Shown here: in pieces, positions 7,882 through 17,026 of the stretch
Layout: every line of letters begins with the position of its first letter
Numbering within the stretch: position 1 is the stretch's first letter
Assembly: GCF_902491285.1 (NCBI RefSeq)
Contig: NZ_CABUHK010000005.1
Coordinates: forward strand, 53,424 to 117,423
DNA: 64,000 nt
Direction of reading: 5' to 3'
Source: an uncultured Bacteroides sp.
Lineage (GTDB): Bacteria; Bacteroidota; Bacteroidia; Bacteroidales; Bacteroidaceae
Made by a program: the position numbers and the translations under genes
The notes under the pieces: generated by a model
The model's input: the letters and a program-made list of their open reading frames with translations, nothing else
Databases searched by the model: none
What the model was told of the DNA's origin: nothing

Positions 7882-10206
7882 ATGAGCATTTTTTTAAAGG
7901 GCGCAGAGCAGATTCGCCGGATCTCATGGGGTATGATACTATTGTTGTCGGTGCTCTCATGGTGGTCTTGTAGCGACAATGATGATGCGGACGAACGTAG
8001 CGGCTGGGTAAGAGTCCTGCCGTTGGATCTGAGTTTCAATTCTTCCGGTGGAACAAAGGAAGTTTATCTGGTAGTGACAAAAGATGTCGAGTTGAGCGGA
8101 CTGCAATGTGCAGTGGCGCAAAACGGGCAAGACTGGTGCACACTGGAGTTGAATGATAATTTGCTGAAGGTGACCGTAGATCCTACGTATTATGAAGAAC
8201 CACGTGCAACAGTAGTCACCCTTTCTTACGGTGAGCTGACCAGAGAGATACCTGTCAGTCAGGAAGCTTCTTTCGGCTCTGCCGATGTGCAAATTACCGT
8301 AAGCAGTGCGACGGCTACCACAGAAGAAGTGGAATCGGAACAACGCGGCATTGTTTGTTCTTTTGACGGTGACTACACTTCTTACTTTAATTCCAAGTTT
8401 GGGGCATTCACCGATTGGCCTTTCCAGATTACCTATACGCTTGAGAACTGTACATCATTGGATTACATCATCTATCATCCCCGTACGGATAACGGTACAA
8501 AATATGGAGCATTCAATAAGTTTGATGTTCTGGTATCTACTGCGGCGCATCCCGAATTTGTCAAAGTGAAGTCTTTTGAGCTGGAAACCAATTATACGGC
8601 TGCTTCCGTACTGCAACTGGACGAGACTGTAAAAGATGTGAAGAAAGTACGTTTCGACATTCACGCAGCTCACAATAACCGTATCAGTTGTGCTGAAATG
8701 GAATTTTTCCAGACCAGTGATAATAAATATGATTACCTTCAGATTTTTACAGATAACTCTTGTTCCGAACTTCGTGAGGGCATTACGGAGAAAGATATCA
8801 AGAAGATGCCGGGCGAAACATACAAGAAACTTGCTACTGCCCTGCTGGGCGGAACCTATAATCCGGAATTCAGAGTTGCCGAATACCGTCCCTATCAGAA
8901 TCCGGGTATCATGGCTGCTGTCAACAAAACAGGGCCTTATAGCCTGCGGGACAACCCCACCGGCATTTATGTAGAGCAAGGAGAGGAGATTCTGGTATTG
9001 GTAGGTGATACTCACGGACAAAACATATCTATGCTAGTTCAAGATTTGAGTCTGGGATATAACAGCAGTAAATCTTATCCTCTTCTTCCCGGTGAGAATA
9101 AGCTGAAAATGGCTATTGGCGGTTTGGTTTATATTCAAAATATAACTAATGACAATATTCCGTTAGAGTTGAAGACAGAAGCGGATCAAAAAGCTGCTGC
9201 TGCCAAATCTGTAAAGATTCACTTCCCGTTCGGTAAAGTGAACGGCTATTTCGATGCACAGACCGGAACGCAGGCTCAATTTGAAGAAATGCTGCGTAAT
9301 GCGAAGTGGCTGGACTTGGATGTACTGGGTAAATATGTACATGTCACCTGGACTGTACTTGATTACAAACAGGCCAATACTCCTATTTTGGATGTAATGA
9401 ATTTATTGGACGAGGTAGTTCGTTTGGAGTGGGATTTCATGGGATTATTCAAATATAATAAGGAGTTCGGCAACCGTATGTACCTTCATGTAGAGCATAA
9501 TGCCAAGAATCCTTATTCGGCTTCCAATCATACGGCTTATTTACCGAGTTATCGCGATGTATTCTGTACGGTGGAAGGAATGAAAAACCGTGTTTGGGTA
9601 TTGGGACATGAAATCGGTCATGCCAACCAGACCCGTCCGGGATTGAAATGGTCGGGACTGACTGAAGTGACGAATAATATTCTTGCCAATTATGTAAGGA
9701 CTTCTTTTGGAAAAGGTTCCCGCTTGATGGATAAGGATACCGGCGTGACTGTTTACGAAGAAGCTATCGCCCGGATTGTGACGGCTCAACAACCGCACTG
9801 TCTGAAGAATGCATCCGATGAATTTTATGTGAAACTTGCACCTTTCTGGCAGTTGAAACTCTATCTGATGGATGTATTGGGCAAAGAGGATTTCTACCGT
9901 GATTTGCACGAGCACTATCGCGTGACTCCCGATCTGGATACAACTACTGCTACGCAAGGTATCTTGCAACTGGACTTCGTACGTCAGGTATGTAATCTGG
10001 CAAAAGTGGATTTATTGGATTTCTTTGAAAAGTGGGGATTCCTTCGTCCTGTAGATCTTGTTATGAATGATTATGGAGACAAACATTTTACAGTGACCGA
10101 TGAGCAGATTCAAGCACTGAAAAAAGAGATAGAAGCAAAAGGATATACGAAAGCTCCGGAAAACTTATATCTGATAACGGATGAAAATGTAAACGATTAT
10201 AAATAA
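7882..10206 (+). CDS. M60-family (enhancin/mucinase-like) zinc metallopeptidase, surface lipoprotein
   Basis: Predicted glycoprotein-directed protease. The 774-residue protein opens with a lipoprotein signal ending at a lipobox-like LSWWSC (Cys near residue 30), then a BACON-type domain (about 40-125, CTLELNDNLLKVTVDP and ATVVTLSYG), then a discoidin/F5-8C-like carbohydrate-binding module (about 130-275). The peptidase domain occupies the second half. The gluzincin motif is HEIGH at residues 576-580, with the third zinc ligand probably Glu595 (TEVTNN), fitting the M60 pattern HExxH-x(8-28)-E. Homologues in gut Bacteroides cleave mucin-like glycoproteins next to O-glycans. It lies between the FecR gene and susC, an unusual place for a protease; co-transcription with the next gene is likely (9-base gap). 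Confidence 0.9.
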   Translation: MSIFLKGAEQIRRISWGMILLLSVLSWWSCSDNDDADERSGWVRVLPLDLSFNSSGGTKEVYLVVTKDVELSGLQCAVAQNGQDWCTLELNDNLLKVTVDPTYYEEPRATVVTLSYGELTREIPVSQEASFGSADVQITVSSATATTEEVESEQRGIVCSFDGDYTSYFNSKFGAFTDWPFQITYTLENCTSLDYIIYHPRTDNGTKYGAFNKFDVLVSTAAHPEFVKVKSFELETNYTAASVLQLDETVKDVKKVRFDIHAAHNNRISCAEMEFFQTSDNKYDYLQIFTDNSCSELREGITEKDIKKMPGETYKKLATALLGGTYNPEFRVAEYRPYQNPGIMAAVNKTGPYSLRDNPTGIYVEQGEEILVLVGDTHGQNISMLVQDLSLGYNSSKSYPLLPGENKLKMAIGGLVYIQNITNDNIPLELKTEADQKAAAAKSVKIHFPFGKVNGYFDAQTGTQAQFEEMLRNAKWLDLDVLGKYVHVTWTVLDYKQANTPILDVMNLLDEVVRLEWDFMGLFKYNKEFGNRMYLHVEHNAKNPYSASNHTAYLPSYRDVFCTVEGMKNRVWVLGHEIGHANQTRPGLKWSGLTEVTNNILANYVRTSFGKGSRLMDKDTGVTVYEEAIARIVTAQQPHCLKNASDEFYVKLAPFWQLKLYLMDVLGKEDFYRDLHEHYRVTPDLDTTTATQGILQLDFVRQVCNLAKVDLLDFFEKWGFLRPVDLVMNDYGDKHFTVTDEQIQALKKEIEAKGYTKAPENLYLITDENVNDYK

Positions 10207-10215
10207 CGCAGAAAG

Positions 10216-11382
10216 ATGAATACTATCAAATATATCACTAATTATTCCTTGTGGCTGGCGTGTGCATTGTTTGCTGTCCTGTTTACAGCTTGCGACGATG
10301 ATGAAACGCCAGCACTGAAGGTCAACCGTCTGGCAGTGGCCGACGTGGCAGAAGGCACTATTTCATTGATTGAAGGAGACACATACGCTACTACTGTTAC
10401 TACTCTTCCCGCGGATGCGGTAGATGCCGGAGAATACGCATACCGTTATACGAGCGGCAATGAGAAGGTATTTACCGTAGATGAATCCGGTGTTGTTACG
10501 GCTACCGGAGTAGGTGAAGCCGTATTGAGCGTATGGTCGCTCAATAATACGGATTTATGGACTACCTGTCTGGTGAAAGTGGAGAAGCGTATTTATCCGG
10601 TTACTTCCATTACCGTGGCCGAAGCATACAAAGACTATTATGTCGCCATGGATCGTACAATCAAACTGGGTGAGACGGTAACGGTATTTCCGGAGAATGC
10701 TTCCAATCCTGATGTCATTTATCTGTCTTCGGATCCTGAAGTAGCCGAAGTCAATGAATACGGTGAAGTTTATACTAAGGGACTGGGGGATGCGACTATT
10801 ACCATTAAATCTACCGATGGAAGCGAAGTTGCCGCTACTTGTAATTTCCATATACGGAATGTAGAATATACCGACTATCTGGTACGTACAGATTGGACTG
10901 TGGAGACTTCTCATCCTTGGGCTGCTGATAAAACCGCTGGTGGTAACCCTTTAAATATGTTTGATGATAATACGAAAAGTTCCATTCTTTTGGTGAAAGC
11001 AAATGGTAAAACATTTACTGATGCTAATAATGTAAAAATAACGGTTCCTGTTGGCGACGTAGTCTATTTCATTATTGATATGCAGACACCACAGACTTTT
11101 GACTTTTTTAAATTGACTCACCGAACGGACAATAATACTGACAACCTTCGTGTGAAGAAAGTGTCTGTTTACGGTAGCAACGATAATGAAGAGTTTACCG
11201 AAATTCTGAAAGGTGCCGATATACCGGTAGCCAAGACGATTAGTGATGTAATAGTCGACCTGCCGATGAAAGTAACTTACCGTTACTTCAAGATTACACT
11301 GGACGCATGGAGCAGTAACGGAAACACGATGCAGATATCAGAATTCAATATCGGTAAGATGAATTTTATGGCAAACGAATAA
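10216..11382 (+). CDS. Surface lipoprotein with Ig-like (BIG2) repeats and a discoidin-like C-terminal domain
   Basis: The 388-residue protein has a lipoprotein signal (CALFAVLFTACDDDE, Cys near residue 28). It then has two bacterial Ig-like group 2 repeats (about 35-122 and 123-215, each with the STDGSEVAATCNFHI or ESGVVTATGVGEAVLSVWS kind of ending). A C-terminal discoidin/F5-8C-like domain follows (about 220-385: NPLNMFDDNTKSSI, VYFIIDMQTPQTFDFFKLTHR, YRYFKITLDAW). Such proteins act as surface glycan-binding partners of SusCD. Its position between the M60 peptidase and susC fits a role in holding the glycoprotein substrate. The binding target is not known. Confidence 0.82.
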   Translation: MNTIKYITNYSLWLACALFAVLFTACDDDETPALKVNRLAVADVAEGTISLIEGDTYATTVTTLPADAVDAGEYAYRYTSGNEKVFTVDESGVVTATGVGEAVLSVWSLNNTDLWTTCLVKVEKRIYPVTSITVAEAYKDYYVAMDRTIKLGETVTVFPENASNPDVIYLSSDPEVAEVNEYGEVYTKGLGDATITIKSTDGSEVAATCNFHIRNVEYTDYLVRTDWTVETSHPWAADKTAGGNPLNMFDDNTKSSILLVKANGKTFTDANNVKITVPVGDVVYFIIDMQTPQTFDFFKLTHRTDNNTDNLRVKKVSVYGSNDNEEFTEILKGADIPVAKTISDVIVDLPMKVTYRYFKITLDAWSSNGNTMQISEFNIGKMNFMANE

Positions 11383-11428
11383 GGGGAAAGGCAAGCCTAT
11401 GATATAATCAAAATATAAAATAAAACAA

Positions 11429-11457
11429 GGGGGAAGTTCCGTTTCCGGTTTTCCCCC
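11429..11457. terminator. Hairpin between the Ig-like lipoprotein and susC
   Basis: GGGGGAA (11429-11435) pairs with TTCCCCC (11451-11457). No T-run follows on the plus strand, so it is more likely an mRNA-stabilising or partial-termination hairpin that separates the first two genes from susCD than a full terminator. Confidence 0.45.
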
Positions 11458-11505
11458 TGCCAATCAAGTTTTTATTAACCGAGGAAAGTGGGTGAACATT
11501 AAAAT

Positions 11506-11547
11506 CTGACCCATTTTAACACACCCTCCTTACAGTTAACTTTTAAC
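11506..11547 (+). promoter_or_regulatory. Leader motif before susC, shared with the M60 gene
   Basis: CTGACCC (11506-11512) and AGTTAACTTTTAA (11534-11546), the second block 25 bases before the susC ATG, as in the M60 leader. The distance between the two blocks differs (28 versus 38), so only the downstream block is strictly placed. Confidence 0.4.
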
Positions 11548-11558
11548 ATCGCAAAAAT

Positions 11559-14500
11559 ATGAATTTAAAAAAGCATTTTGCACTTTTGACGCTATTATTT
11601 TTTAGCGTTGTACTTTCTGCACAAGTAAAAGAGAAGATGATAACGATAAGCTTCTCGAAGATTCCATTGTCCGAAGCTATGGCGCGCATTGAAAAAACGA
11701 GCGGTTATACCTTCTTTTATGACGCAACACAAGTAAATGTAAAACAGGAAGTCAGCTTGAACGTGAAGCGGGTTCCTGTGTCCAAAGCAGTAGGGGAAAT
11801 GCTGAAAGGCATTGACTTGTCATTTGAGGTGACAAGCACACAGATTGCTCTATTTCCCAAAAAGAGCAGTCCGGCACAGGCGGGAAAGACAACTACGATC
11901 ATTGGTAAGGTAGTAGACGAAAACGGAGAACCTATTATCGGGGCTAACGTTCTGGTCACAGGCACGACGACAGGTGTGATTACCGATCTTGATGGTAATT
12001 ACAAACTGGAAGCTCCTTTTGGCGCTTCCCTTCAAGTGTCGTATATCGGCTATACTACCCAAACAGTGAAAGCGGGACAGAAGTCTATCATTAAAATGAA
12101 GGAAGACTCCAAGACACTGGAAGAGGTGGTTGTGGTAGGTTACGGTACGATGAGAAAGAAAGACTTGACCGGAGCTGTAGCATCCCTGAAAGCCAGTGAC
12201 CTTGAGAAAGAACAGCCGAAGACCGTTCAAGACATGCTCCGTACGGGTGTAGCCGGACTTTCGGTAGGTATCGAAACCGATACGAAAGGTAATTCCAGCA
12301 TGATGGTTCGTGGTAAGAACAATTTGCGTGCGACTGATAATGATAAATCTTCTCTCGAGCCGTTGATTGTACTGGACGGAGTCATCTATTCGGGACAAAT
12401 GACTGATATCAACCCTAACGACATTGAACAGATAGACGTATTGAAGGATGCCAGTTCTACAGCCGTCTACGGTGCGAAAGCGGCTAACGGTGTTGTATTG
12501 ATTACTACCAAAAAAGGATCGAACACGAAAAAGCCGGTTATCAATTTCAGTGGTACATGGGGACTTTCACTAGTCAATTCCTTGCCTGAAGTTTACGAAG
12601 GAGAAGATTTCATCAACTTCCGCCGTGATGTGGAAGTGAGCAAGAATCCTTCGAAAGCTGCTACCGGATATTTTAACAATCCGGCTAATATGTCCAATGT
12701 GGATTTGGCAAACTGGATGGGCAATGACAAGGGTGACCCGACAAGTATTTGGTTGACTCGTCTCGAATTTACCAATACGGAAGTGAACAACTATCTGGCA
12801 GGACGCCTTGTAGATTGGCGCGATGTCATTTATCAGGATGTAGCGTTACGTCAGGACTACACTGTCAGCGTAGCAGGAAAAAAAGATGAAATGTCTTATT
12901 ATTCATCTATCAACTACCTGAAAAACGAGAGTAACGTACGTGGTGGTGGATATAGTGCTATCCGTGCACGTATTAATCTGGAGAACAAAATACAAAGTTT
13001 CCTTACCTACGGTGTAAACGCACAGTTTACTTCACGTGACGAAGGATATATCAGTAACTCGTCCGGTAATTACAACTCTCTTTCTCCTTTCGGAAGCCTT
13101 TACGAAGACGACGGAGTGACTTTGAGACAATACCCCACCGGCAATAATAATCAAAGTAACCCGCTGATTGCTCCGGCTTTCCAAAACAAACGCAATGATA
13201 TTGAGAACCTGAATGCAGCTCTTTATCTGAAAATCACTCTTCCGCTGGGATTCTCTATCCAGACAACTTATTCTCCGCGTTTTGAATGGACAAACTATCT
13301 CTTCCATAAAGCAGCCGCTTCTCCCGATGCCGGAAAACAGAACGGCCGTGTGGAACGTAAACATACGAAAGACTTTTATTGGCAATGGGATAATATGCTG
13401 AAATGGAACAAGACATTCGGCAAACATGCTTTTGACTTTACTTTCCTTGCCAACTGGGAGAAGTTCCAGCGTTGGCACGACGAGATGACGAATGAGAACT
13501 TCCTGCCTACTGACGAATTGGGATATGGAGGTATCGGCTTCGGAACAACTCCGAACGTATCCAGTGATGATATTTACCGTACAGGAGATGCGTTTATGGG
13601 ACGTCTGCATTATGTATATGACCAACGCTACCTGATTACCGCTACCGTACGACGTGACGGATATTCGGCTTTCGGACTTGCCAATCCGCGTGCCACTTTC
13701 CCGGCCATTGCGTTGGGATGGGTCTTCTCCGAAGAGAAATTCCTGCACCGTCCCGATTGGTTTGAATATGGTAAACTGCGTCTCTCATGGGGTAAGAACG
13801 GTAACCGTGCCGTAGGTACTTATGCTGCATTCATGCAATTGTCTCCACGTAAATACATCTATGTGGATCCGTCAACCGGCGAGTTGATTACCGCCAACAC
13901 TTTCTACGCTTCTACTATGGCTAACCCCAACCTGAAATGGGAATCGACTACTTCATGGAATGCCGGTATGGACTTGACTTTCCTGCAAGGCAGACTGAGT
14001 GCCAGCGTGGATGTGTACAAGAAGATTACAACCGACCTGCTCGTAAGCCGTGAGTTGCCCAGTTTGATTGGTTATACCTCTGTTATGTCCAATATCGGTG
14101 AAGTACAGAATACCGGTGTCGAACTTTCATTGAACTCGACAAACATCAAGATGGATAAATTTACCTGGCGCACTTCTCTTAACCTCGCTTACAACAAGAA
14201 CAAGATTACTCACTTGTACGGTATTATGGAAGACGTGAAAGATGCTGACGGTAATGTTATCGGCCAGCGTGAAGCGGACGATATCAAGAATAAGCGTTTC
14301 ATCGGACATGATATTGATGAAATATGGGATTATAAAGTAGTGGGAATCTGGCAGGAAGAAGACCGTGAAGAGGCTGCCAAGTACGGACAGCAGCCGGGCG
14401 ATGTCCATCTGTTGGATAAGGACATGAACTACAAGTACGACAATGACGACAAGGAATTTATGGGAACCAAGATGCCGCGGCTTCGTTGGAGTATGCGCAA

Positions 14501-14921
14501 TGATTTCACGTTGTTCAAGAATCTCAATATCTCCTTCAATATGTACTCTTACATCGGGCATAAACAAAGTTTGGCGCGTTTTACCAACGACAATGCTTTG
14601 CTGAATGTAACGAATCAGATCAAGCGTGACTATTGGACACCGGAGAACCGTAATAACGAATATCCGCGACTGGCGAACAAGAAGCCGGCAGGAGTTTCAT
14701 ATTCGATTTATAAGAACGCTTCTTTCCTGCGTTTCGATAATATCTCTATCGGATATACTTTCCCGAAGAAGTTGATAGAACCGCTGAGAATCCAGAATCT
14801 GAACGTCAATGCGACGATGAAGAATGCGGGTTACATCTCCGGTTGGCCAGGTTATGACCCGGAAAACAGTGATAAGAATACCCCGAGAGTAATTTATTTT
14901 GGAATTAACTTGACTTTATAA
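11559..14921 (+). CDS. SusC/RagA-family TonB-dependent outer-membrane transporter with STN signalling domain (locus 1)
   Basis: Imports oligosaccharides across the outer membrane with its SusD lid, and signals to FecR. The 1120-residue protein has a signal peptide (cleavage near SVVLSAQ), an STN domain (about 27-105, ISFSKIPLSEAMARIEKTSG), a carboxypeptidase-D-like barrel domain (about 112-185, VVDENGEPIIGANVLVTGTT), then the SusC signature LEEVVVVGYGTMRKKDLTGA, the plug (VLDGVIYSG, LKDASSTAVYGAKAANGVVLI) and the 22-strand barrel ending in an aromatic-rich C-terminus (VIYFGINLTL). The STN domain makes it a signalling transporter matching the sigma/FecR pair at the head of the locus. It ends 13 bases before susD. 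Confidence 0.97.
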   Translation: MNLKKHFALLTLLFFSVVLSAQVKEKMITISFSKIPLSEAMARIEKTSGYTFFYDATQVNVKQEVSLNVKRVPVSKAVGEMLKGIDLSFEVTSTQIALFPKKSSPAQAGKTTTIIGKVVDENGEPIIGANVLVTGTTTGVITDLDGNYKLEAPFGASLQVSYIGYTTQTVKAGQKSIIKMKEDSKTLEEVVVVGYGTMRKKDLTGAVASLKASDLEKEQPKTVQDMLRTGVAGLSVGIETDTKGNSSMMVRGKNNLRATDNDKSSLEPLIVLDGVIYSGQMTDINPNDIEQIDVLKDASSTAVYGAKAANGVVLITTKKGSNTKKPVINFSGTWGLSLVNSLPEVYEGEDFINFRRDVEVSKNPSKAATGYFNNPANMSNVDLANWMGNDKGDPTSIWLTRLEFTNTEVNNYLAGRLVDWRDVIYQDVALRQDYTVSVAGKKDEMSYYSSINYLKNESNVRGGGYSAIRARINLENKIQSFLTYGVNAQFTSRDEGYISNSSGNYNSLSPFGSLYEDDGVTLRQYPTGNNNQSNPLIAPAFQNKRNDIENLNAALYLKITLPLGFSIQTTYSPRFEWTNYLFHKAAASPDAGKQNGRVERKHTKDFYWQWDNMLKWNKTFGKHAFDFTFLANWEKFQRWHDEMTNENFLPTDELGYGGIGFGTTPNVSSDDIYRTGDAFMGRLHYVYDQRYLITATVRRDGYSAFGLANPRATFPAIALGWVFSEEKFLHRPDWFEYGKLRLSWGKNGNRAVGTYAAFMQLSPRKYIYVDPSTGELITANTFYASTMANPNLKWESTTSWNAGMDLTFLQGRLSASVDVYKKITTDLLVSRELPSLIGYTSVMSNIGEVQNTGVELSLNSTNIKMDKFTWRTSLNLAYNKNKITHLYGIMEDVKDADGNVIGQREADDIKNKRFIGHDIDEIWDYKVVGIWQEEDREEAAKYGQQPGDVHLLDKDMNYKYDNDDKEFMGTKMPRLRWSMRNDFTLFKNLNISFNMYSYIGHKQSLARFTNDNALLNVTNQIKRDYWTPENRNNEYPRLANKKPAGVSYSIYKNASFLRFDNISIGYTFPKKLIEPLRIQNLNVNATMKNAGYISGWPGYDPENSDKNTPRVIYFGINLTL

Positions 14922-14934
14922 TATCTACAGACTG

Positions 14935-16791
14935 ATGAAACTAAATAATAAGAGAACAGGCATTGCCTGTATGATTGGATTAGCTGTATTAGCAAGTAGT
15001 TGTTCGGATTGGCTGGATCCGAAGCCACTGTCATTCTATACGCCGGAAATATCATTTGCCGATTACAACGGTCTGAAGACCGGAACGGATATGTTGAACC
15101 GTGATGTCCGTTACTTTGACTTTTATCCTACGGCGGGCTCTGCCGACCCTTGTATCCTTTCCGAATATTTCTTCTCGGATATCAGTGTCAACGGACGTAC
15201 GGATGCGGCAAATTCTCCGCAGGACTTGAAGCGGCAGATTACGCCCAGTGCTTCACTGACAGGAAACGGCAGTCAGATTAATAACTACTGGACTTATCTG
15301 TATAAAGGTATTAAAGATGCCAACACTCTGCTGACCCGTTCGGAGACAGCCCAATTTGCCAATGAAGACCAGCGCAGGGAAGTGGAAGGACTGGCTTGCT
15401 TCCACCGTGCGTATCGTTACTACCGGTTGGTGCATCAGTATGGCGATATCCCGTTCATCACGGAAGAAATCACCGGTCCCCGTTATGACTTTTACTCAAC
15501 GAGGCGCGAAGCCATTTTGCGCTATTTGAAGAATGACTTGGATCGTACGGCTCCCTATCTCAAGAACAACGTTTATATCGGCATGGTGACTCAGGCTGCG
15601 GCTTACCACCTGTTGACAAAGATAAATCTTGCATTGGGTGAATTTGACGATGCTGTCGAATCGGCAAATAAAGTTATCAACGACGGAGTTCACCACTTGA
15701 TGACAGAGCGTTTCGGTATCGATAAGGCCGACAATACCAAAAATGTTATTTGGGATTTGCATCAATCGGCCAATAAGTCATTGCCTGAGAATAAGGAAGT
15801 GCTCTATATGGTACTCGACCGTTATGATGCAGGTGAGGATATCCGTTCGGCTGCCGGACTGGAAATCAAGCGTCAGGTATTGCCCTGGTTTGCAAAGGAC
15901 GGGGAAATCAAGACACCCGATGGCAAGAACGGATTTACTGATAATGATGCCACGAAAAATCCTTATCTGGAGCAATATGGTCGCGGAGTATGTACGGCAC
16001 GTTCTACGTGGTATCATACACATATGATCTGGACATTGGATGACACTGACCTCCGCCATGCTCCGGGCAACTGGATAGAAATGACCGACTTGAAGTATAA
16101 TAATCCTGCACTCAAAGGTACGGAATGGTATGGACAACCAGTCCGTTTCAAGGACGACAACGGGAACATTCTGGTAAATGATACAATCCGCGACTGGGTG
16201 GGATGGCCGCATTATAAGACCAATATTGCCGACCAGAAGGATAAATGGTGGCGTGGCGGATGGGCCGACTGGTATATCTTCCGTATTGCCGAAACATATC
16301 TGCTACGTGCTGAGGCTTATATTTGGAAAGGTGATGCTGCCAGCCTTCAGAAGGCTGCCGACGATGTGAACGCGGTACGCCGCAGGGCGGGAGCCGATGA
16401 ACTGGATGCCAGTCAGATGACAATCCGCATGATTCTTGACGAACGTGCCCGTGAACTTTATTATGAAGAACCGCGTAAGTCAGAATTGACCCGTATCGCA
16501 TTCATCTATGCCAAGACCGGAAAGGCTGATGACAAAGGCCGTACCTATCGTTTGGACAATTTCTCCGAAAAGAATTTCTTCTACGACCATATCATGGATG
16601 TGACGGATTTTTATAACAAAGGGGTGAAAACACCGATTGGAAATGAATATACCATTGCACCTCATAACGTATTGTGGCCGATAGCGTTGAATGCTATCTC
16701 TACAAATGTTCAGGGGCATATCAACCAGACACCGGGATATGCTGGTTCGGAAAATAATATCGAGCCGTTGGATATTGATTTCAGCAAGTGA
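14935..16791 (+). CDS. SusD/RagB-family nutrient-binding outer-membrane lipoprotein (locus 1)
   Basis: Lid of the SusC transporter; binds the glycan on the cell surface. The 618-residue lipoprotein has a lipobox (GLAVLASSCSDW, Cys near residue 23), the SusD N-terminal tetratricopeptide-like region (WTYLYKGIKDANTLLTR, CFHRAYRYYRLVHQYGDIPFI) and the C-terminal half with IAETYLLRAEAYIWKGD, ADDVNAVRRRAG and ILDERARELYYEE, all standard SusD landmarks. The pairing with the preceding susC is tight. A 235-base spacer with palindromes separates it from the enzymes. Confidence 0.96.
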   Translation: MKLNNKRTGIACMIGLAVLASSCSDWLDPKPLSFYTPEISFADYNGLKTGTDMLNRDVRYFDFYPTAGSADPCILSEYFFSDISVNGRTDAANSPQDLKRQITPSASLTGNGSQINNYWTYLYKGIKDANTLLTRSETAQFANEDQRREVEGLACFHRAYRYYRLVHQYGDIPFITEEITGPRYDFYSTRREAILRYLKNDLDRTAPYLKNNVYIGMVTQAAAYHLLTKINLALGEFDDAVESANKVINDGVHHLMTERFGIDKADNTKNVIWDLHQSANKSLPENKEVLYMVLDRYDAGEDIRSAAGLEIKRQVLPWFAKDGEIKTPDGKNGFTDNDATKNPYLEQYGRGVCTARSTWYHTHMIWTLDDTDLRHAPGNWIEMTDLKYNNPALKGTEWYGQPVRFKDDNGNILVNDTIRDWVGWPHYKTNIADQKDKWWRGGWADWYIFRIAETYLLRAEAYIWKGDAASLQKAADDVNAVRRRAGADELDASQMTIRMILDERARELYYEEPRKSELTRIAFIYAKTGKADDKGRTYRLDNFSEKNFFYDHIMDVTDFYNKGVKTPIGNEYTIAPHNVLWPIALNAISTNVQGHINQTPGYAGSENNIEPLDIDFSK

Positions 16792-16842
16792 TGATATTGG
16801 TTTACTGATGGGGTAATGTCCCGTTAGTCTTTAGTTTGTCGG

Positions 16843-16961
16843 GCATATATATCTACTATGGTGGATATATATGCCTACCATACTGAATATATAGATTCAC
16901 CACGCTGGGTATATATATTCACCAAATGGCTTAATTATGTCCGGTATTTGGCGTATATTTG
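16843..16961 (+). promoter_or_regulatory. Array of TATATA-centred repeats and a -7 box upstream of the GH105 gene
   Basis: Four ATATATA-centred units start at about 16845, 16865, 16887 and 16911, spaced 20-24 bases (about two helical turns). The first two form a perfect 11-base inverted repeat, GCATATATATC (16843-16853) and GATATATATGC (16864-16874). Units 2-4 share a following YACCA or TTCACCA. A -7 box TATATTTG lies at 16954-16961, about 66 bases before the next start codon. This looks like an operator array for a regulator or a separate promoter for the two enzyme genes. Confidence 0.45.
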
Positions 16962-17026
16962 TATTCAGCCGGCCGGATATCGGAAGAAGAGCAACAGCAC
17001 AACAACTCCCATAATATTATAAACGA

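Noticed and set aside
11717..14567. Minus-strand frames of up to 238 codons inside susC of locus 1
   Set aside because: Shadows of the susC reading frame without domains or promoters.
16843..16932. CRISPR array
   Set aside because: Units are short, imperfect and lack unique spacers of constant length; no cas genes in the window.
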